From NCBI GenBank assembly GCA_004293935.1, contig RDZH01000012.1, positions 124,001 through 188,000 on the forward strand: DNA of 64,000 nt, in the 5' to 3' direction. Of this stretch, positions 43,901-53,466 are shown one piece after another. Position 1 is the first letter of the stretch. Every line of letters starts with the position of its first letter. The position numbers and the translations under genes were made by a program. The notes under the pieces are model-generated. The model saw only the letters and a list, made by a program, of their open reading frames with translations, was not told where the DNA came from and made no database searches. This DNA comes from Alphaproteobacteria bacterium (GTDB lineage Bacteria; Pseudomonadota; Alphaproteobacteria; Rickettsiales; UBA998).

Positions 43901-46234
43901 ATGTCGTGTATTATGCGTTTATTCTTTGGGCTAATGTGCCTTATCATGTGCGCGCAGGCTCATCATGCCTATGCAGAAAAGCCTATCCCGCGTATTATGT
44001 ACGCACTTTATGATAAAGAGGTAGAGACAAAACCGCGTCTTTCTTCGGCGCATCGTACCTTGGAAATGCCGCTTAACTGGCTTGGCTATCATCTGCAATT
44101 TTTTGAACATGGCGATGCACTGCCCGCATGGAATGATGATGCGCTTGGCATGGTATGGTGGTTGCATCCCGGTGTGGAAGTGCGCGATCCTGAAAAGTTG
44201 GTGGCGTGGCTTGAAGAAGGGATAAAGCGCAAAAAGAAAATTATTATCATGGGAAATATGGGGCTTCCCAGCGCATGGTACTCTGAACCAGAGAAGAAAA
44301 AGCGTGTTGAAGCATTATTAAATTATGTCGGTGTTGATTATGGTGATGTGTGGGTGTCAATCACCTATAATTCGCAATTTATCAAAAAAGATCGCGCTAT
44401 GGTGGAGATGGAAGGGCGAACCTATGAAGGGATTGTGCCAGCTTATGTCCATACGCAGGCGGTGGCGGGGGCAACCTCTCATGTGCGGCTTCGTAATCAT
44501 TTAGAAGATGGACGCACGTTAGAGAGCGATGTCGTGGTCACAAGCCAAAATGGCGGTTATATCGCACAGGGATTTGCCCTCTACACCCATCAAGCGAATA
44601 CCGAAGAAAAAGAATTTACGCAACGCTGGTTGGTTGATCCCTTTCGCTTTTTATCGACAACGCTTGGGGCGAAAGATAAGCCACGCCCTGACGTGACGAC
44701 CTTGTGGGGCAAGCGCATTTTTTATACCCATCTGGATGGCGATGGCTGGAACAACCTCACAGAATTGGATGAATATAAAGATCAAAGGGTTATTTCAGCA
44801 AAGGTACTTATGGAAAAAGTCTATAAGGCGTTCCCTTCTTTTGCCTTTACGGTTGGTCCGATTGTATCGGAATTGCAAGAATCATGCTATGGTTCTGCCA
44901 ATAGTGTGGCGGTGGCGCGTGAGATTTTTGCCCTGCCTAATGTGGAAGCCTCAAGTCATACGATGACGCATCCGCTTTTTTGGGAATATTTTGATGATGG
45001 CGATAATGTAAAAGAAGTACGCTATCTGGATCAATATCCTCCGAAACCAACGGATAATGAATCCATTTATGATGCCTTGTCGCATAGTTTAGAGCGTGAT
45101 GAAAGTGCGAAGCAATGGGAAAAAATACGCGCACAATATGATGCTGATGCTCCTTTGAGTCCGATGGATGCCTATATGCGTAGATTTTATAAAACGCCAC
45201 GTAGCTATGCGTGCGCGCCTTATAATGAAGATGCTGAGATTACAGGGGCTGCCGCATATATCCAAAATCTTTTGCCTAAGGGGAAGAAGGTGGAATTGGT
45301 GCAATGGTCGGGCAATACCTCCCCTAGTGAGCAGATTTTACGAAAAACGCGTGAGGCGGGTTTGCTGAATATTAATGGCGGCGATAGCCGTTTTGATAAG
45401 GAATATCTATCCTATGCCTATGTTGCGCCCATTGGGATTGCGGTGGGGAAGGAGCGTCAAATTTATTCTTCTAATAGTAATGAGAACACCTATACGGAAT
45501 CATGGAGTGATAAATTTTTTGGATTTCGCTATTTGGTGGATACGCTGCGCAACACAGAAGAACCGCGTCGTGTGAGTCCCGTCAATATCTATTATCATAC
45601 CTACTCAGCGCAAAAACAAGGAAGTATGGAAGCGTTGTTACAAAATTATCGATTTGCGGAAGCGCAACAAACCATCCCCATTTTTACCAGCCACTATGCA
45701 CGCATCGCGCTTGGCTATTATGACACGCAACTGATCGATTTGGGGGAGCAGCGTTGGCGCGTGCGCAATCGTGGCGCATTGCAGACCATACGGTTTGATG
45801 ATGCCACCCTCAAACAGGTGGATTTTGCGCGATCCGTTGGGGTGATTGGGCAGAACCATTATCAATCCTCGTTATATGTTGCCTTAAATCCAAAGGTGAA
45901 CGAGCCGATCATTGCCCTCAAACGCAAAGATGATCTTATCTTCCCTGCCCCCGCTTCTATTCCGTACCTTATGGATTCACGGTGGGATATTTTGGATTTT
46001 CAGCACAGCAAGCATAGTGTGACGATGCGCTTAAAGGGATTTGGGCGCGGTGTGGTGCATCTTGTCTGGCCAAGGCAGAAAGCAGGAGAGAAGCAAAAAT
46101 TGCGTGTGCGTACCAAAATAGGCGCGAATCCGCCAACGGAACGTGATGTTTATGTGAGTCCTATCGGATTAGTCACCACAACATTGCAGGATAATAGCTA
46201 TTCAGATGTTACCGTGGAATGGTTTGTCCCTTAG
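43901..46234 (+). CDS. pelA: Pel exopolysaccharide PelA, separate deacetylase protein
   Basis: 777 aa with its own signal peptide (LFFGLMCLIMCAQAHHAYA). It carries the middle and deacetylase parts of PelA. Deacetylase metal/base residues: THLDGDGW with D279 and D281, and SSHTMTHP with H353 and H357, matching PelA D528/D530 and H600/H604. It would remove acetyl groups from Pel N-acetylgalactosamine in the periplasm. A frame open to 43874 exists, but ATG 43901, four bases after the hydrolase stop, fits a signal peptide better. Its stop codon falls inside the palindromic element starting 46231. Confidence 0.9.
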   Translation: MSCIMRLFFGLMCLIMCAQAHHAYAEKPIPRIMYALYDKEVETKPRLSSAHRTLEMPLNWLGYHLQFFEHGDALPAWNDDALGMVWWLHPGVEVRDPEKLVAWLEEGIKRKKKIIIMGNMGLPSAWYSEPEKKKRVEALLNYVGVDYGDVWVSITYNSQFIKKDRAMVEMEGRTYEGIVPAYVHTQAVAGATSHVRLRNHLEDGRTLESDVVVTSQNGGYIAQGFALYTHQANTEEKEFTQRWLVDPFRFLSTTLGAKDKPRPDVTTLWGKRIFYTHLDGDGWNNLTELDEYKDQRVISAKVLMEKVYKAFPSFAFTVGPIVSELQESCYGSANSVAVAREIFALPNVEASSHTMTHPLFWEYFDDGDNVKEVRYLDQYPPKPTDNESIYDALSHSLERDESAKQWEKIRAQYDADAPLSPMDAYMRRFYKTPRSYACAPYNEDAEITGAAAYIQNLLPKGKKVELVQWSGNTSPSEQILRKTREAGLLNINGGDSRFDKEYLSYAYVAPIGIAVGKERQIYSSNSNENTYTESWSDKFFGFRYLVDTLRNTEEPRRVSPVNIYYHTYSAQKQGSMEALLQNYRFAEAQQTIPIFTSHYARIALGYYDTQLIDLGEQRWRVRNRGALQTIRFDDATLKQVDFARSVGVIGQNHYQSSLYVALNPKVNEPIIALKRKDDLIFPAPASIPYLMDSRWDILDFQHSKHSVTMRLKGFGRGVVHLVWPRQKAGEKQKLRVRTKIGANPPTERDVYVSPIGLVTTTLQDNSYSDVTVEWFVP

Positions 46235-46380
46235 AACCTGCCATGAACCTCTCTCTTATGGTCTGCAAATGGCGGTTTTTTGCGCTTCCATTGCTCATGT
46301 ACCTTAATTACTACTTAAGCTACGGTTCTCAAAAATTGCCATTTTCGCCTCATAATAAAAAGATTCATGGCGGGTTCTTA
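46231..46380. repeat. 150-bp palindromic element, copy 1
   Basis: The left arm (46233 onwards: AGAACCTGCCATGAACC) and right arm (GATTCATGGCGGGTTCT, to 46378) are near-perfect complements, extending inward to TATGGTCTGCAAATGGC and GCCATTTTCGCCTCATA. The interior matches copy 2 at 59321-59468 (TGCGCTTCC, GGTTCTCAAAAA, TTTTCGCCTCATAATAAAAA). The outer arms differ in sequence but stay complementary in each copy. Confidence 0.75.
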
Positions 46381-46500
46381 AACCATAAAGATTTCTTGCC
46401 ATTAGTTTTTTTTTATTCTATATGTTGCTTTAACTATCCCGTATCATGATGCTAGGCATTTTTGTGTGCGAGTGGTAGATAAAAATATTTCGCTAAAGAT

Positions 46501-46523
46501 GTCACCCTATAAAGTGAGGTGAC
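46501..46523 (+). promoter_or_regulatory. Hairpin just upstream of pelB
   Basis: GTCACC (46501-46506) and GGTGAC (46518-46523) pair around an 11-base loop. It ends 16 bases before the pelB start codon, where it could affect ribosome access. It may also be an operator. Confidence 0.45.
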
Positions 46524-46539
46524 TAGGTAGAAAAGATCT

Positions 46540-49500
46540 ATGAAAAGTCGCACACGTTTTATTGTATTAGCATCGGGAGTTGCGCTCCTTGCGCTCGGGG
46601 GAAGTCACTATCTTATCCCATCCTCACAGGATTTGGCACTGAGTAGCTATAAAGATAAAAATTATGAGCAAGCACTCGCGCTCTATCAACAAGAGCTGAA
46701 TAATGGCAATTTAACACTTGATACGGCGGTGCATCTTTCGGGAGCGCATTTGCAATATGCGCAAGTGGAAGAGGCGATTGCCGTCATGGAATCATTTGTT
46801 GCCCAAAATCCAACCCATGTGGAAGCACTGAAAGAGCTTGGGCGACTCTATCAATATGGGCAGAAACCTGAGAAATATTTGGAAGTGCTTGAGAAACTCA
46901 ATCAGATGAAAGACGCTTCGTTTGATTCTGAGACATTAATTACCAATTATGCGATTACTCAAAATGATGAGCGGGCTGTGCCGTTGATGCTTGAACGCGT
47001 CATGAATGAAAAATCAAATAATCCGCAAGAGTTCCGCGATTTGATCTATCTGTTGGCGGTTGGAAAAAAATATGAGAAGGCACTGCAGGTGCATGATCAA
47101 TTTTTTAGCCGTTTCCCGAAGCATATGACCTTTGCCGATCATGAAACGGCGTTGCGTATTTATGCAGATATGGGCAAGATCAATGAATTAAAGGCGTATG
47201 CACAACGCTTGCATGATACAAAGCTGCATTCCTCTGATATTGGTAGGGTTGCTACGATCTTGCTTTATAAGGCTTCCCCCAATGCTGCATTGAAGTTCAT
47301 GCAGCCTTATGCGGATAAGGCACGTGTGGATAAGGATTTATTCGGGCAGTATCTCACTATTTTGATGGCGAGTGAGCATCGCAAAAAAGCCTATGCCCTG
47401 ACTTTGGGGTTGCATCGTGAAGGTACATTGGCTCTTCGTTTTGAAGATGAGCTTCTTGATCTTGCGAATGAATTTGGCAATGATGCCATTTATGAAGAAG
47501 TGCGTGAAACGATTGCTTATGATCTATTGAGTGAGCAAGAATTAGTGCAGCTATTGCAAATTGCCTTGGTGCGCAATGATCCCAAGCTCCTTGCTCATCT
47601 ACGCCCACACGCGCAGCAATTAGCGCAACAAAAAAATGATAGTTATTTGCGAGCATTATTGGTTGTTGCGGATGGGCAGGGGGGCAATATGGGCGTTGTG
47701 GTAGATACCATGCGCAATGAGCCAAGTTTTGCACGACGTTTGCAATTAGCAAGCCTATGTTCGCTTCGTAAAATGACAGGGTGCGTCGATGCATTTATGG
47801 AGCAGCTCCCTGAAGCGTCTACCTTGTCGGATCAAGAATTAATGTCCGTGGTGATGCTCTTGCAAGATCGTAGACGCTATGATGAAGCGTTCGCGTTGGT
47901 TGATGCCGCGAAAACGGCGCGTCCGAATGCTTCGTTTGAAGCTGTGTGGTTTCCCTTGGCGGTGCGTTCGATGAGTCTCGATGATGTGGAGAGCTATCTT
48001 CGTGACGCTCCTGCATTGGATAGCAGTAGCTATGCCCGCGCTTATTTTCTTGCGATGGATACCAAACTTCATGATAAAGCGATTATGCTTGGTGAACATA
48101 TGGTGGCGATGGAGGATAGTAAAACACATCGTGATTATGTGTTGCAGGCATATTTTGCTGGCGGACGTTATGAAGATATTATCGAGCAACTACGTGCCAA
48201 TAAGGGCGATAGTGCGCAAGCAGAAGAAAATTATCTCTACGCGCTGACGAAACTCGCGCCACGCAATGCCAAGTTTGCGAATGAATTAACGGATTATGCT
48301 ATGGGAGTCTTGCGTTCTTCCCCATCGCAACAACGGCGCATGACGATGATCTACACCATGATTGCAGCCAAGCAACAAGGGCGCATTATGCCTTATGTAC
48401 GTGATTTGGCATTGGAGAACCCTAAGGAATGGGCGTTTTTATATGCGGATTATCTGAAAGGTGCGCAAGGCTCTAAGGGTGTTACAGATTTTTGGCTTGA
48501 GGTTGCGGATCGTCATCCGCAGGATACGAAGTTACAATCGCAAATTGCGTATAATATCTTAGAGCAAGGCAATCATGATGCAGCCATTGGGCTGTTTGAA
48601 AAGATCGCAGCAGGTAAAACGCCCGATGATCCGCTGGTGAAACAGTTGGTATATTTATGGTCACCTCTTTATCCTGAAGCAGGGATTGCATGGCTTTCTG
48701 CTCGCGCTGAACAAAGCACTGAACCGCAAGAAAAACTCGCATGGTTGCGCATGATCGCGAATGGTGTGTCTGACGATGCGTTGCTGGAGTTGGCGCAGCG
48801 TCATCCTGATCTATTGGCATTGCCTGATGTGGAGCAGCGTTATGTCTCTGCACTGAAGCGTGCTACGGCACAAGAGCAATGGCAACATGTGATCCATAGC
48901 TATCTTCAGCCACGTATTGATCGCGCCCAAACGGTGCAACCTTTGTTGCGTTATGCGGAGCTAGCAGGGCAACAAAAAGCACATGATCTGCAAGAATTGG
49001 CGTATCGCAAAGCGTTGAGCATGTCTCCTAATAACCCGATTATTTTAGGGAAATTGGGGGCATATTATCATAGCCGTGCGGATTACAGCAAAGCGCGTGA
49101 GACGTTGACCCAATATTTTGCCAATCCTTTGCCGTCTTTGCCTGCCACGGCTGAAGCATACCGTCCGCATTTTGTTTATGCGGAATTGTTCCGTATGCAG
49201 CGGGATGATACGCAAGCACGGAAATATTATAAAGAGCTTGTAGCAGCGGCATCGGCAGCAGATGATCGCGATGTCGAGTTTCATTCAATGGCAGCGCGTT
49301 CACTGATGTATGGTAATTTTGTCAATGAAGGTAAGGCAATTTTTGAGCGCATGATCAAAGCGAATCCTGAGAATCGTCAATTACGCGCTGATTATTCTGC
49401 CGCATTGATTGAAGTCCGTGAACGTGATGTGGCAGAACAATCCTTGGCATCGTGGAAAAATCCGCTGGATGATGCAGATCGTGCTTATGAACCTGTCGCA

Positions 49501-50946
49501 CTTTCTGGTCTTCATGCGTCTGCCTATAGTTTGCTGGATGGTGATCGCCGTTTGGTATTGGTACATCGTGATAAAACGGATGTGCGTGCTATGGCGGTTG
49601 GTAGTGATGAATCAACGTCGCACAGAATCGCTGAATTAGAACGTCAGCCATGGGTAGCCTATGGTACGGAAGGTGAACGTGAAACCATGGTTGTGGCAAA
49701 AGAAGGCTATCGCTTTGAAGTGACAAAGACCTCGAATCAAGAATTATGGTTGATGCCTGTGCGTGATAAGAGTGCGGAGGCACGCGAACTTGAACAAGCA
49801 TTTGCGGTACAGAATGAATTGATGCAAGCGCGTCTTGAAGTGGAGACGGGCAGGGGCTATGTAGCGGATAAACGATCCTATGCTCTGGTACAGCAACATC
49901 CCCAAAATGCGCAAGTATTGGGCTTTGCTGCCAATGTCGATAATTTTGTGGGCAATTCACAAAGAGCGCGTCGTTTGATTCAGCGCGCCTATGATTTGCA
50001 ACCTGAAAATGAAGACATTATGGTGTTGAAGCGCGTTATTGATTTTGTTCATGCGCCTAATGTTTTTGCTGATGTTGAATCCCGCATGTTGGGGGATAAT
50101 AATGAGTTGATTCAAACCATCGGTGGTTCTGTGGATGTCACGGAACAGACGCAGGTGGGAGTTGTGTTACAAAATAATGATGTATCGTCGACAACTGTGC
50201 GCTTGCCTGATGGGCGTTCTGAGAAATTTGATGTTGAACGTCAGCGTGCTGAATTATTTGTACGCCATTCTGCTGAAGATGATGGTGCAGAATCGCAACT
50301 ATCCTTTTTTGCGAATAATGATACGCCGGGGGTTGGTGTTTCACATGGCTTTGCTAATGAATATGGCTATAGCCGCGTAAGCCTTGAATATCATCGCCCA
50401 TTTTGGGAGTTTGTTGAAGGGATCATCGATGATGCGACACGCGATCGGGCTGCGGTGATGCATCGTTATAGTCCTGATGATAAATATACCTATGTTGGTG
50501 AAGTGGGAATCAATAGCTATAATACGGAATATCAGAAGAATTCTTCCAACACCGTATCATTCAATGGTTCAGTGATACGACGCGTCCATGATATGCCCTA
50601 TGTTGCCGTGGGCTATAATCTTGATGCAGAATATGAAACATCGGAGAAGAATGGGCGCGATGCACAAGGAGTGCCTTATCAATTATTCCCAATGGATAGT
50701 AGGGAAGTGCATTCTGTCAACATCCTTGCGAATCACAATATTACGCCTGATACGACTGCTGAAGGACTGCTTGGCTTTGGTATTGATCGCATGTCGGGTG
50801 ATGCCGGCCCTGCTGGGGAAGCGCGGGTGACGCATTTCCTTACGGATAGCTTGGCAGTACAAGGGCGCGCTGCATATGGGTTTCGCGGTGGTCCTGCTCA
50901 GGGTGATTTAACCCGTGTGGGCGTTCGCTTGCAATATCAATATTAA
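46540..50946 (+). CDS. pelB: Pel exopolysaccharide export protein PelB
   Basis: 1468 aa. An N-terminal signal anchor (FIVLASGVALLALGG) is followed by about a thousand residues of TPR-like helical repeats and a C-terminal outer-membrane beta barrel from about residue 1150 (VEQ-type strands, final RVGVRLQYQY with aromatic end). PelB forms the outer-membrane pore for Pel and binds PelA through its TPR part. Length is close to the roughly 1,200 aa Pseudomonas protein but longer. A 305-base gap with a palindromic element separates it from pelA, so it may have its own promoter. Confidence 0.92.
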   Translation: MKSRTRFIVLASGVALLALGGSHYLIPSSQDLALSSYKDKNYEQALALYQQELNNGNLTLDTAVHLSGAHLQYAQVEEAIAVMESFVAQNPTHVEALKELGRLYQYGQKPEKYLEVLEKLNQMKDASFDSETLITNYAITQNDERAVPLMLERVMNEKSNNPQEFRDLIYLLAVGKKYEKALQVHDQFFSRFPKHMTFADHETALRIYADMGKINELKAYAQRLHDTKLHSSDIGRVATILLYKASPNAALKFMQPYADKARVDKDLFGQYLTILMASEHRKKAYALTLGLHREGTLALRFEDELLDLANEFGNDAIYEEVRETIAYDLLSEQELVQLLQIALVRNDPKLLAHLRPHAQQLAQQKNDSYLRALLVVADGQGGNMGVVVDTMRNEPSFARRLQLASLCSLRKMTGCVDAFMEQLPEASTLSDQELMSVVMLLQDRRRYDEAFALVDAAKTARPNASFEAVWFPLAVRSMSLDDVESYLRDAPALDSSSYARAYFLAMDTKLHDKAIMLGEHMVAMEDSKTHRDYVLQAYFAGGRYEDIIEQLRANKGDSAQAEENYLYALTKLAPRNAKFANELTDYAMGVLRSSPSQQRRMTMIYTMIAAKQQGRIMPYVRDLALENPKEWAFLYADYLKGAQGSKGVTDFWLEVADRHPQDTKLQSQIAYNILEQGNHDAAIGLFEKIAAGKTPDDPLVKQLVYLWSPLYPEAGIAWLSARAEQSTEPQEKLAWLRMIANGVSDDALLELAQRHPDLLALPDVEQRYVSALKRATAQEQWQHVIHSYLQPRIDRAQTVQPLLRYAELAGQQKAHDLQELAYRKALSMSPNNPIILGKLGAYYHSRADYSKARETLTQYFANPLPSLPATAEAYRPHFVYAELFRMQRDDTQARKYYKELVAAASAADDRDVEFHSMAARSLMYGNFVNEGKAIFERMIKANPENRQLRADYSAALIEVRERDVAEQSLASWKNPLDDADRAYEPVALSGLHASAYSLLDGDRRLVLVHRDKTDVRAMAVGSDESTSHRIAELERQPWVAYGTEGERETMVVAKEGYRFEVTKTSNQELWLMPVRDKSAEARELEQAFAVQNELMQARLEVETGRGYVADKRSYALVQQHPQNAQVLGFAANVDNFVGNSQRARRLIQRAYDLQPENEDIMVLKRVIDFVHAPNVFADVESRMLGDNNELIQTIGGSVDVTEQTQVGVVLQNNDVSSTTVRLPDGRSEKFDVERQRAELFVRHSAEDDGAESQLSFFANNDTPGVGVSHGFANEYGYSRVSLEYHRPFWEFVEGIIDDATRDRAAVMHRYSPDDKYTYVGEVGINSYNTEYQKNSSNTVSFNGSVIRRVHDMPYVAVGYNLDAEYETSEKNGRDAQGVPYQLFPMDSREVHSVNILANHNITPDTTAEGLLGFGIDRMSGDAGPAGEARVTHFLTDSLAVQGRAAYGFRGGPAQGDLTRVGVRLQYQY

Positions 50947-50981
50947 TTTGAATTTGAATTACACTAGGTCACGAGAAAACT

Positions 50982-52343
50982 ATGGAATATGATGCATTAA
51001 TATTAGACAAAAAACACAAACATTTTCTGGGATTGCGCGTCTCCGCATTGCTGGAGATCGCACTGTTTCTTGGGCTAGCCCTTTTGATTAATCTGGTATT
51101 TGGGGGAAGCCCGCGTTTTATTGCATCCCAGCCGCACCCTTTTTGGATATTGATTCTTTTGGTATCCGCACAATATGGATCAAATGAGGGGTTGGCTGCC
51201 GTGATGGCATCAACATTGGTGCTGCTGGTTGGCAATCTTCCCGAACAACGCGTGGATCAAGATGCCTATGATTGGTTGTTTTCTATCGCATATGTGCCAT
51301 TAATGTGGATGGTGACGGCAACGATTTTAGGATTGTTGCGTCAACGCCACATACGGGAACGTGACGAACTGAAGCGCGTACTGCTTGAGACGGGCGATCG
51401 GGAACGCACCTTTGCATCATCCTATGAAAAATTGCGCACACGTAAAGAGCAATTAGAATTGAATGTTGCAGGGCGCGTGCGTACTGAAATTGGGGCATTG
51501 CGTGCAGCAAAAGCCATGGAAAAACTCGATCCTGAATCAGTGATCATGGGCGTGATTACCATGATTGAGGCGGCTTTGGGTGCTGAGAAATTTTCTCTTT
51601 ATCTATTGTCGGGCGATACGCTCACGCGGCATAGTACGCATGGGTGGAGCGAGGCGGATTACGAGCGTCTTGATGAAGAATATCGCGTGCAAGATCCGTT
51701 ATATCAACGGGTGATGGTGCGCCATGAAACATTATGCATTGTCAATGAAGCGCATGAAATGGTGTTGAATGATCAAGGGGTGCTGGCCGGGCCGTTGCTG
51801 GATGTGGAAACAGGGGGTGTCCTTGGAATGCTGAAAATTGAAGCGATTCCGTTCCTTGAGTTGAACTTAGAAACCGTACAAATGTTCCGTGCCTTGTGTG
51901 AGTGGATTGCACTTGCCTTGAATAATGCACGCTATTATCAAAGTGCCGTCGATAATAGCATGATTAACCCCATGCATAATCTGATGACGCGTGGCTTCTT
52001 TAATCGCTATAAGGATTATATCACGGCATTGGCGCAACGCCTGAAATTTAGTGTCTATACGCTCGATGTCAATGTGACGAATTTCCAATCCTTGGATTCT
52101 GATACGCGTGTGCGTGTGGCGCGGTTGTTGGCGCAAGTGGTGGAACGTACTTTGCGTGGTGTGGATTTCGCGTTCGATCATCAAGAGATAAGCGGGAATT
52201 ATGCTATTGTGCTTCCCGCAACGCATCTGGAAGGTGCGCGTATTGTGCGTGAAAAAATCGAAAAGGAATTGCAGCGTGTCGCAGCGCAACAAGTGCGCGG
52301 TGTGCATTTCTCCTATTCCTTAACCGCACTGCATGAGGCTTAA
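50982..52343 (+). CDS. pelD: Pel synthase c-di-GMP receptor PelD
   Basis: 453 aa inner-membrane protein. Helices at about 25-45, 55-75, 80-95 and 100-125 are followed by a coiled stretch, a GAF domain (about 175-320) and a degenerate GGDEF domain. RGVD at 392-395 matches the RxxD inhibitory-site motif through which PelD binds cyclic di-GMP. The catalytic GGDEF signature is missing, as in other PelD. No pelC gene lies between pelB and pelD; the gap is 35 bases. Confidence 0.93.
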   Translation: MEYDALILDKKHKHFLGLRVSALLEIALFLGLALLINLVFGGSPRFIASQPHPFWILILLVSAQYGSNEGLAAVMASTLVLLVGNLPEQRVDQDAYDWLFSIAYVPLMWMVTATILGLLRQRHIRERDELKRVLLETGDRERTFASSYEKLRTRKEQLELNVAGRVRTEIGALRAAKAMEKLDPESVIMGVITMIEAALGAEKFSLYLLSGDTLTRHSTHGWSEADYERLDEEYRVQDPLYQRVMVRHETLCIVNEAHEMVLNDQGVLAGPLLDVETGGVLGMLKIEAIPFLELNLETVQMFRALCEWIALALNNARYYQSAVDNSMINPMHNLMTRGFFNRYKDYITALAQRLKFSVYTLDVNVTNFQSLDSDTRVRVARLLAQVVERTLRGVDFAFDHQEISGNYAIVLPATHLEGARIVREKIEKELQRVAAQQVRGVHFSYSLTALHEA

Positions 52344-52347
52344 AATT

Positions 52348-53466
52348 ATGGTTCATTTTTATCGTGCGCCGTATGAGTCGGTGCAATCCTATTTTGATGA
52401 AGTTGATGTGCATGAGCGGTTGCAGGTGCGGAGCAGTGATGAGCTGATTTCATTGGTGCTTGGGTTGATTTGGGCGTTTCTGCATGGGTTAAATATCTAT
52501 GGGGTCTTTTGGGAGGGATTAGAGCCGATCTATGGCTTCATTATTCACCTTATTCTCACCTTGGTGTTGGTCGTGGTGACGATGACGTTGAAAACCATGG
52601 GGCGCGATATTCGGCATCTCTATGTGTTGGTGGTGACAAGCAGTGTGGCGGGCATTTTTGGTGCTGCGGGCATTGTGCTTACCTCGATTTTGACCTTGGT
52701 ATATAAACGCTTTTCCTTGCCTTTTTCGGAATGGTACAAAGCCATTTATCCTGATTTTAGTTTCAGCCATGAACAGCAAATGTATGAATCTATTGCAAGT
52801 GGTAAAGATGAAAGTGTGCGTCATTATAGCGTGCTTTCTTTTGCTGATGTGATGGCACTTGGAACGGAACATCAAAAACGTCGCGCTCTGACGCGTATGA
52901 CGGATTTGTTCCATCCCTCCTTTGCGCCCGTATTGCGCCATGCATTGCAAGATGAAAGTAACACGATTCGGGTGCAGGCAGCATCGTCTATCACACGCAT
53001 TGAGCGGCAATTTGTGGAAACCATGATGGCACTGGAGCGCATGGAGAAGAAAAATCCTGAAGATATGCAACTGAAATTAGGTTTAGCGCGTTATTATGAT
53101 AGCTATGCTTTTACAGGTGTATTGGATCAAGGGCGTGAACATGCCAACCGTTCAAAAGCTATTGTCTATTATGAGCAATATATTGAAGCGCACCCTGAAG
53201 ATAGTGATGCGCGGATTGAATTGGCACGGTTACTTATGCGTATGCAGCAGCATGGGCGCGTACTTGAGCTATTTCGTGAAGCAAAAAAAGAAGGATTGGC
53301 GAATAAGCGTGTGACCTTATGGTTGTTGGAAGCCTATTATGATGCGGGTGATTTTGTGGAATTGCGCCGTTTGGCAGCGCAATGTACGCATCTTTTAGAA
53401 GAACTACGCGATATTCGTCCGCGTTTGGTTCGTAGTATTGCCTTTTGGGGAGGAGTCTCAGAATGA
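52348..53466 (+). CDS. pelE: Pel synthase accessory protein PelE
   Basis: 372 aa. Two or three N-terminal membrane helices (LVLGLIWAFLHGLNIYGVF; FIIHLILTLVLVVVTMTL; VAGIFGAAGIVLTSILTLVY) and a cytoplasmic TPR domain. PelE joins PelD, PelF and PelG in the inner-membrane synthase complex. ATG 52348 is chosen over 52333: AGG at 52336-52338 is well spaced and it follows the pelD stop by four bases. The stop overlaps the pelF start (ATGA). Confidence 0.9.
   Translation: MVHFYRAPYESVQSYFDEVDVHERLQVRSSDELISLVLGLIWAFLHGLNIYGVFWEGLEPIYGFIIHLILTLVLVVVTMTLKTMGRDIRHLYVLVVTSSVAGIFGAAGIVLTSILTLVYKRFSLPFSEWYKAIYPDFSFSHEQQMYESIASGKDESVRHYSVLSFADVMALGTEHQKRRALTRMTDLFHPSFAPVLRHALQDESNTIRVQAASSITRIERQFVETMMALERMEKKNPEDMQLKLGLARYYDSYAFTGVLDQGREHANRSKAIVYYEQYIEAHPEDSDARIELARLLMRMQQHGRVLELFREAKKEGLANKRVTLWLLEAYYDAGDFVELRRLAAQCTHLLEELRDIRPRLVRSIAFWGGVSE

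Noticed and set aside
46219-46449. Small frame (FSPHNKKI) overlapping the palindromic element
   Set aside because: It begins inside the PelA deacetylase gene and runs through a palindrome; reported as an element feature, not a gene.
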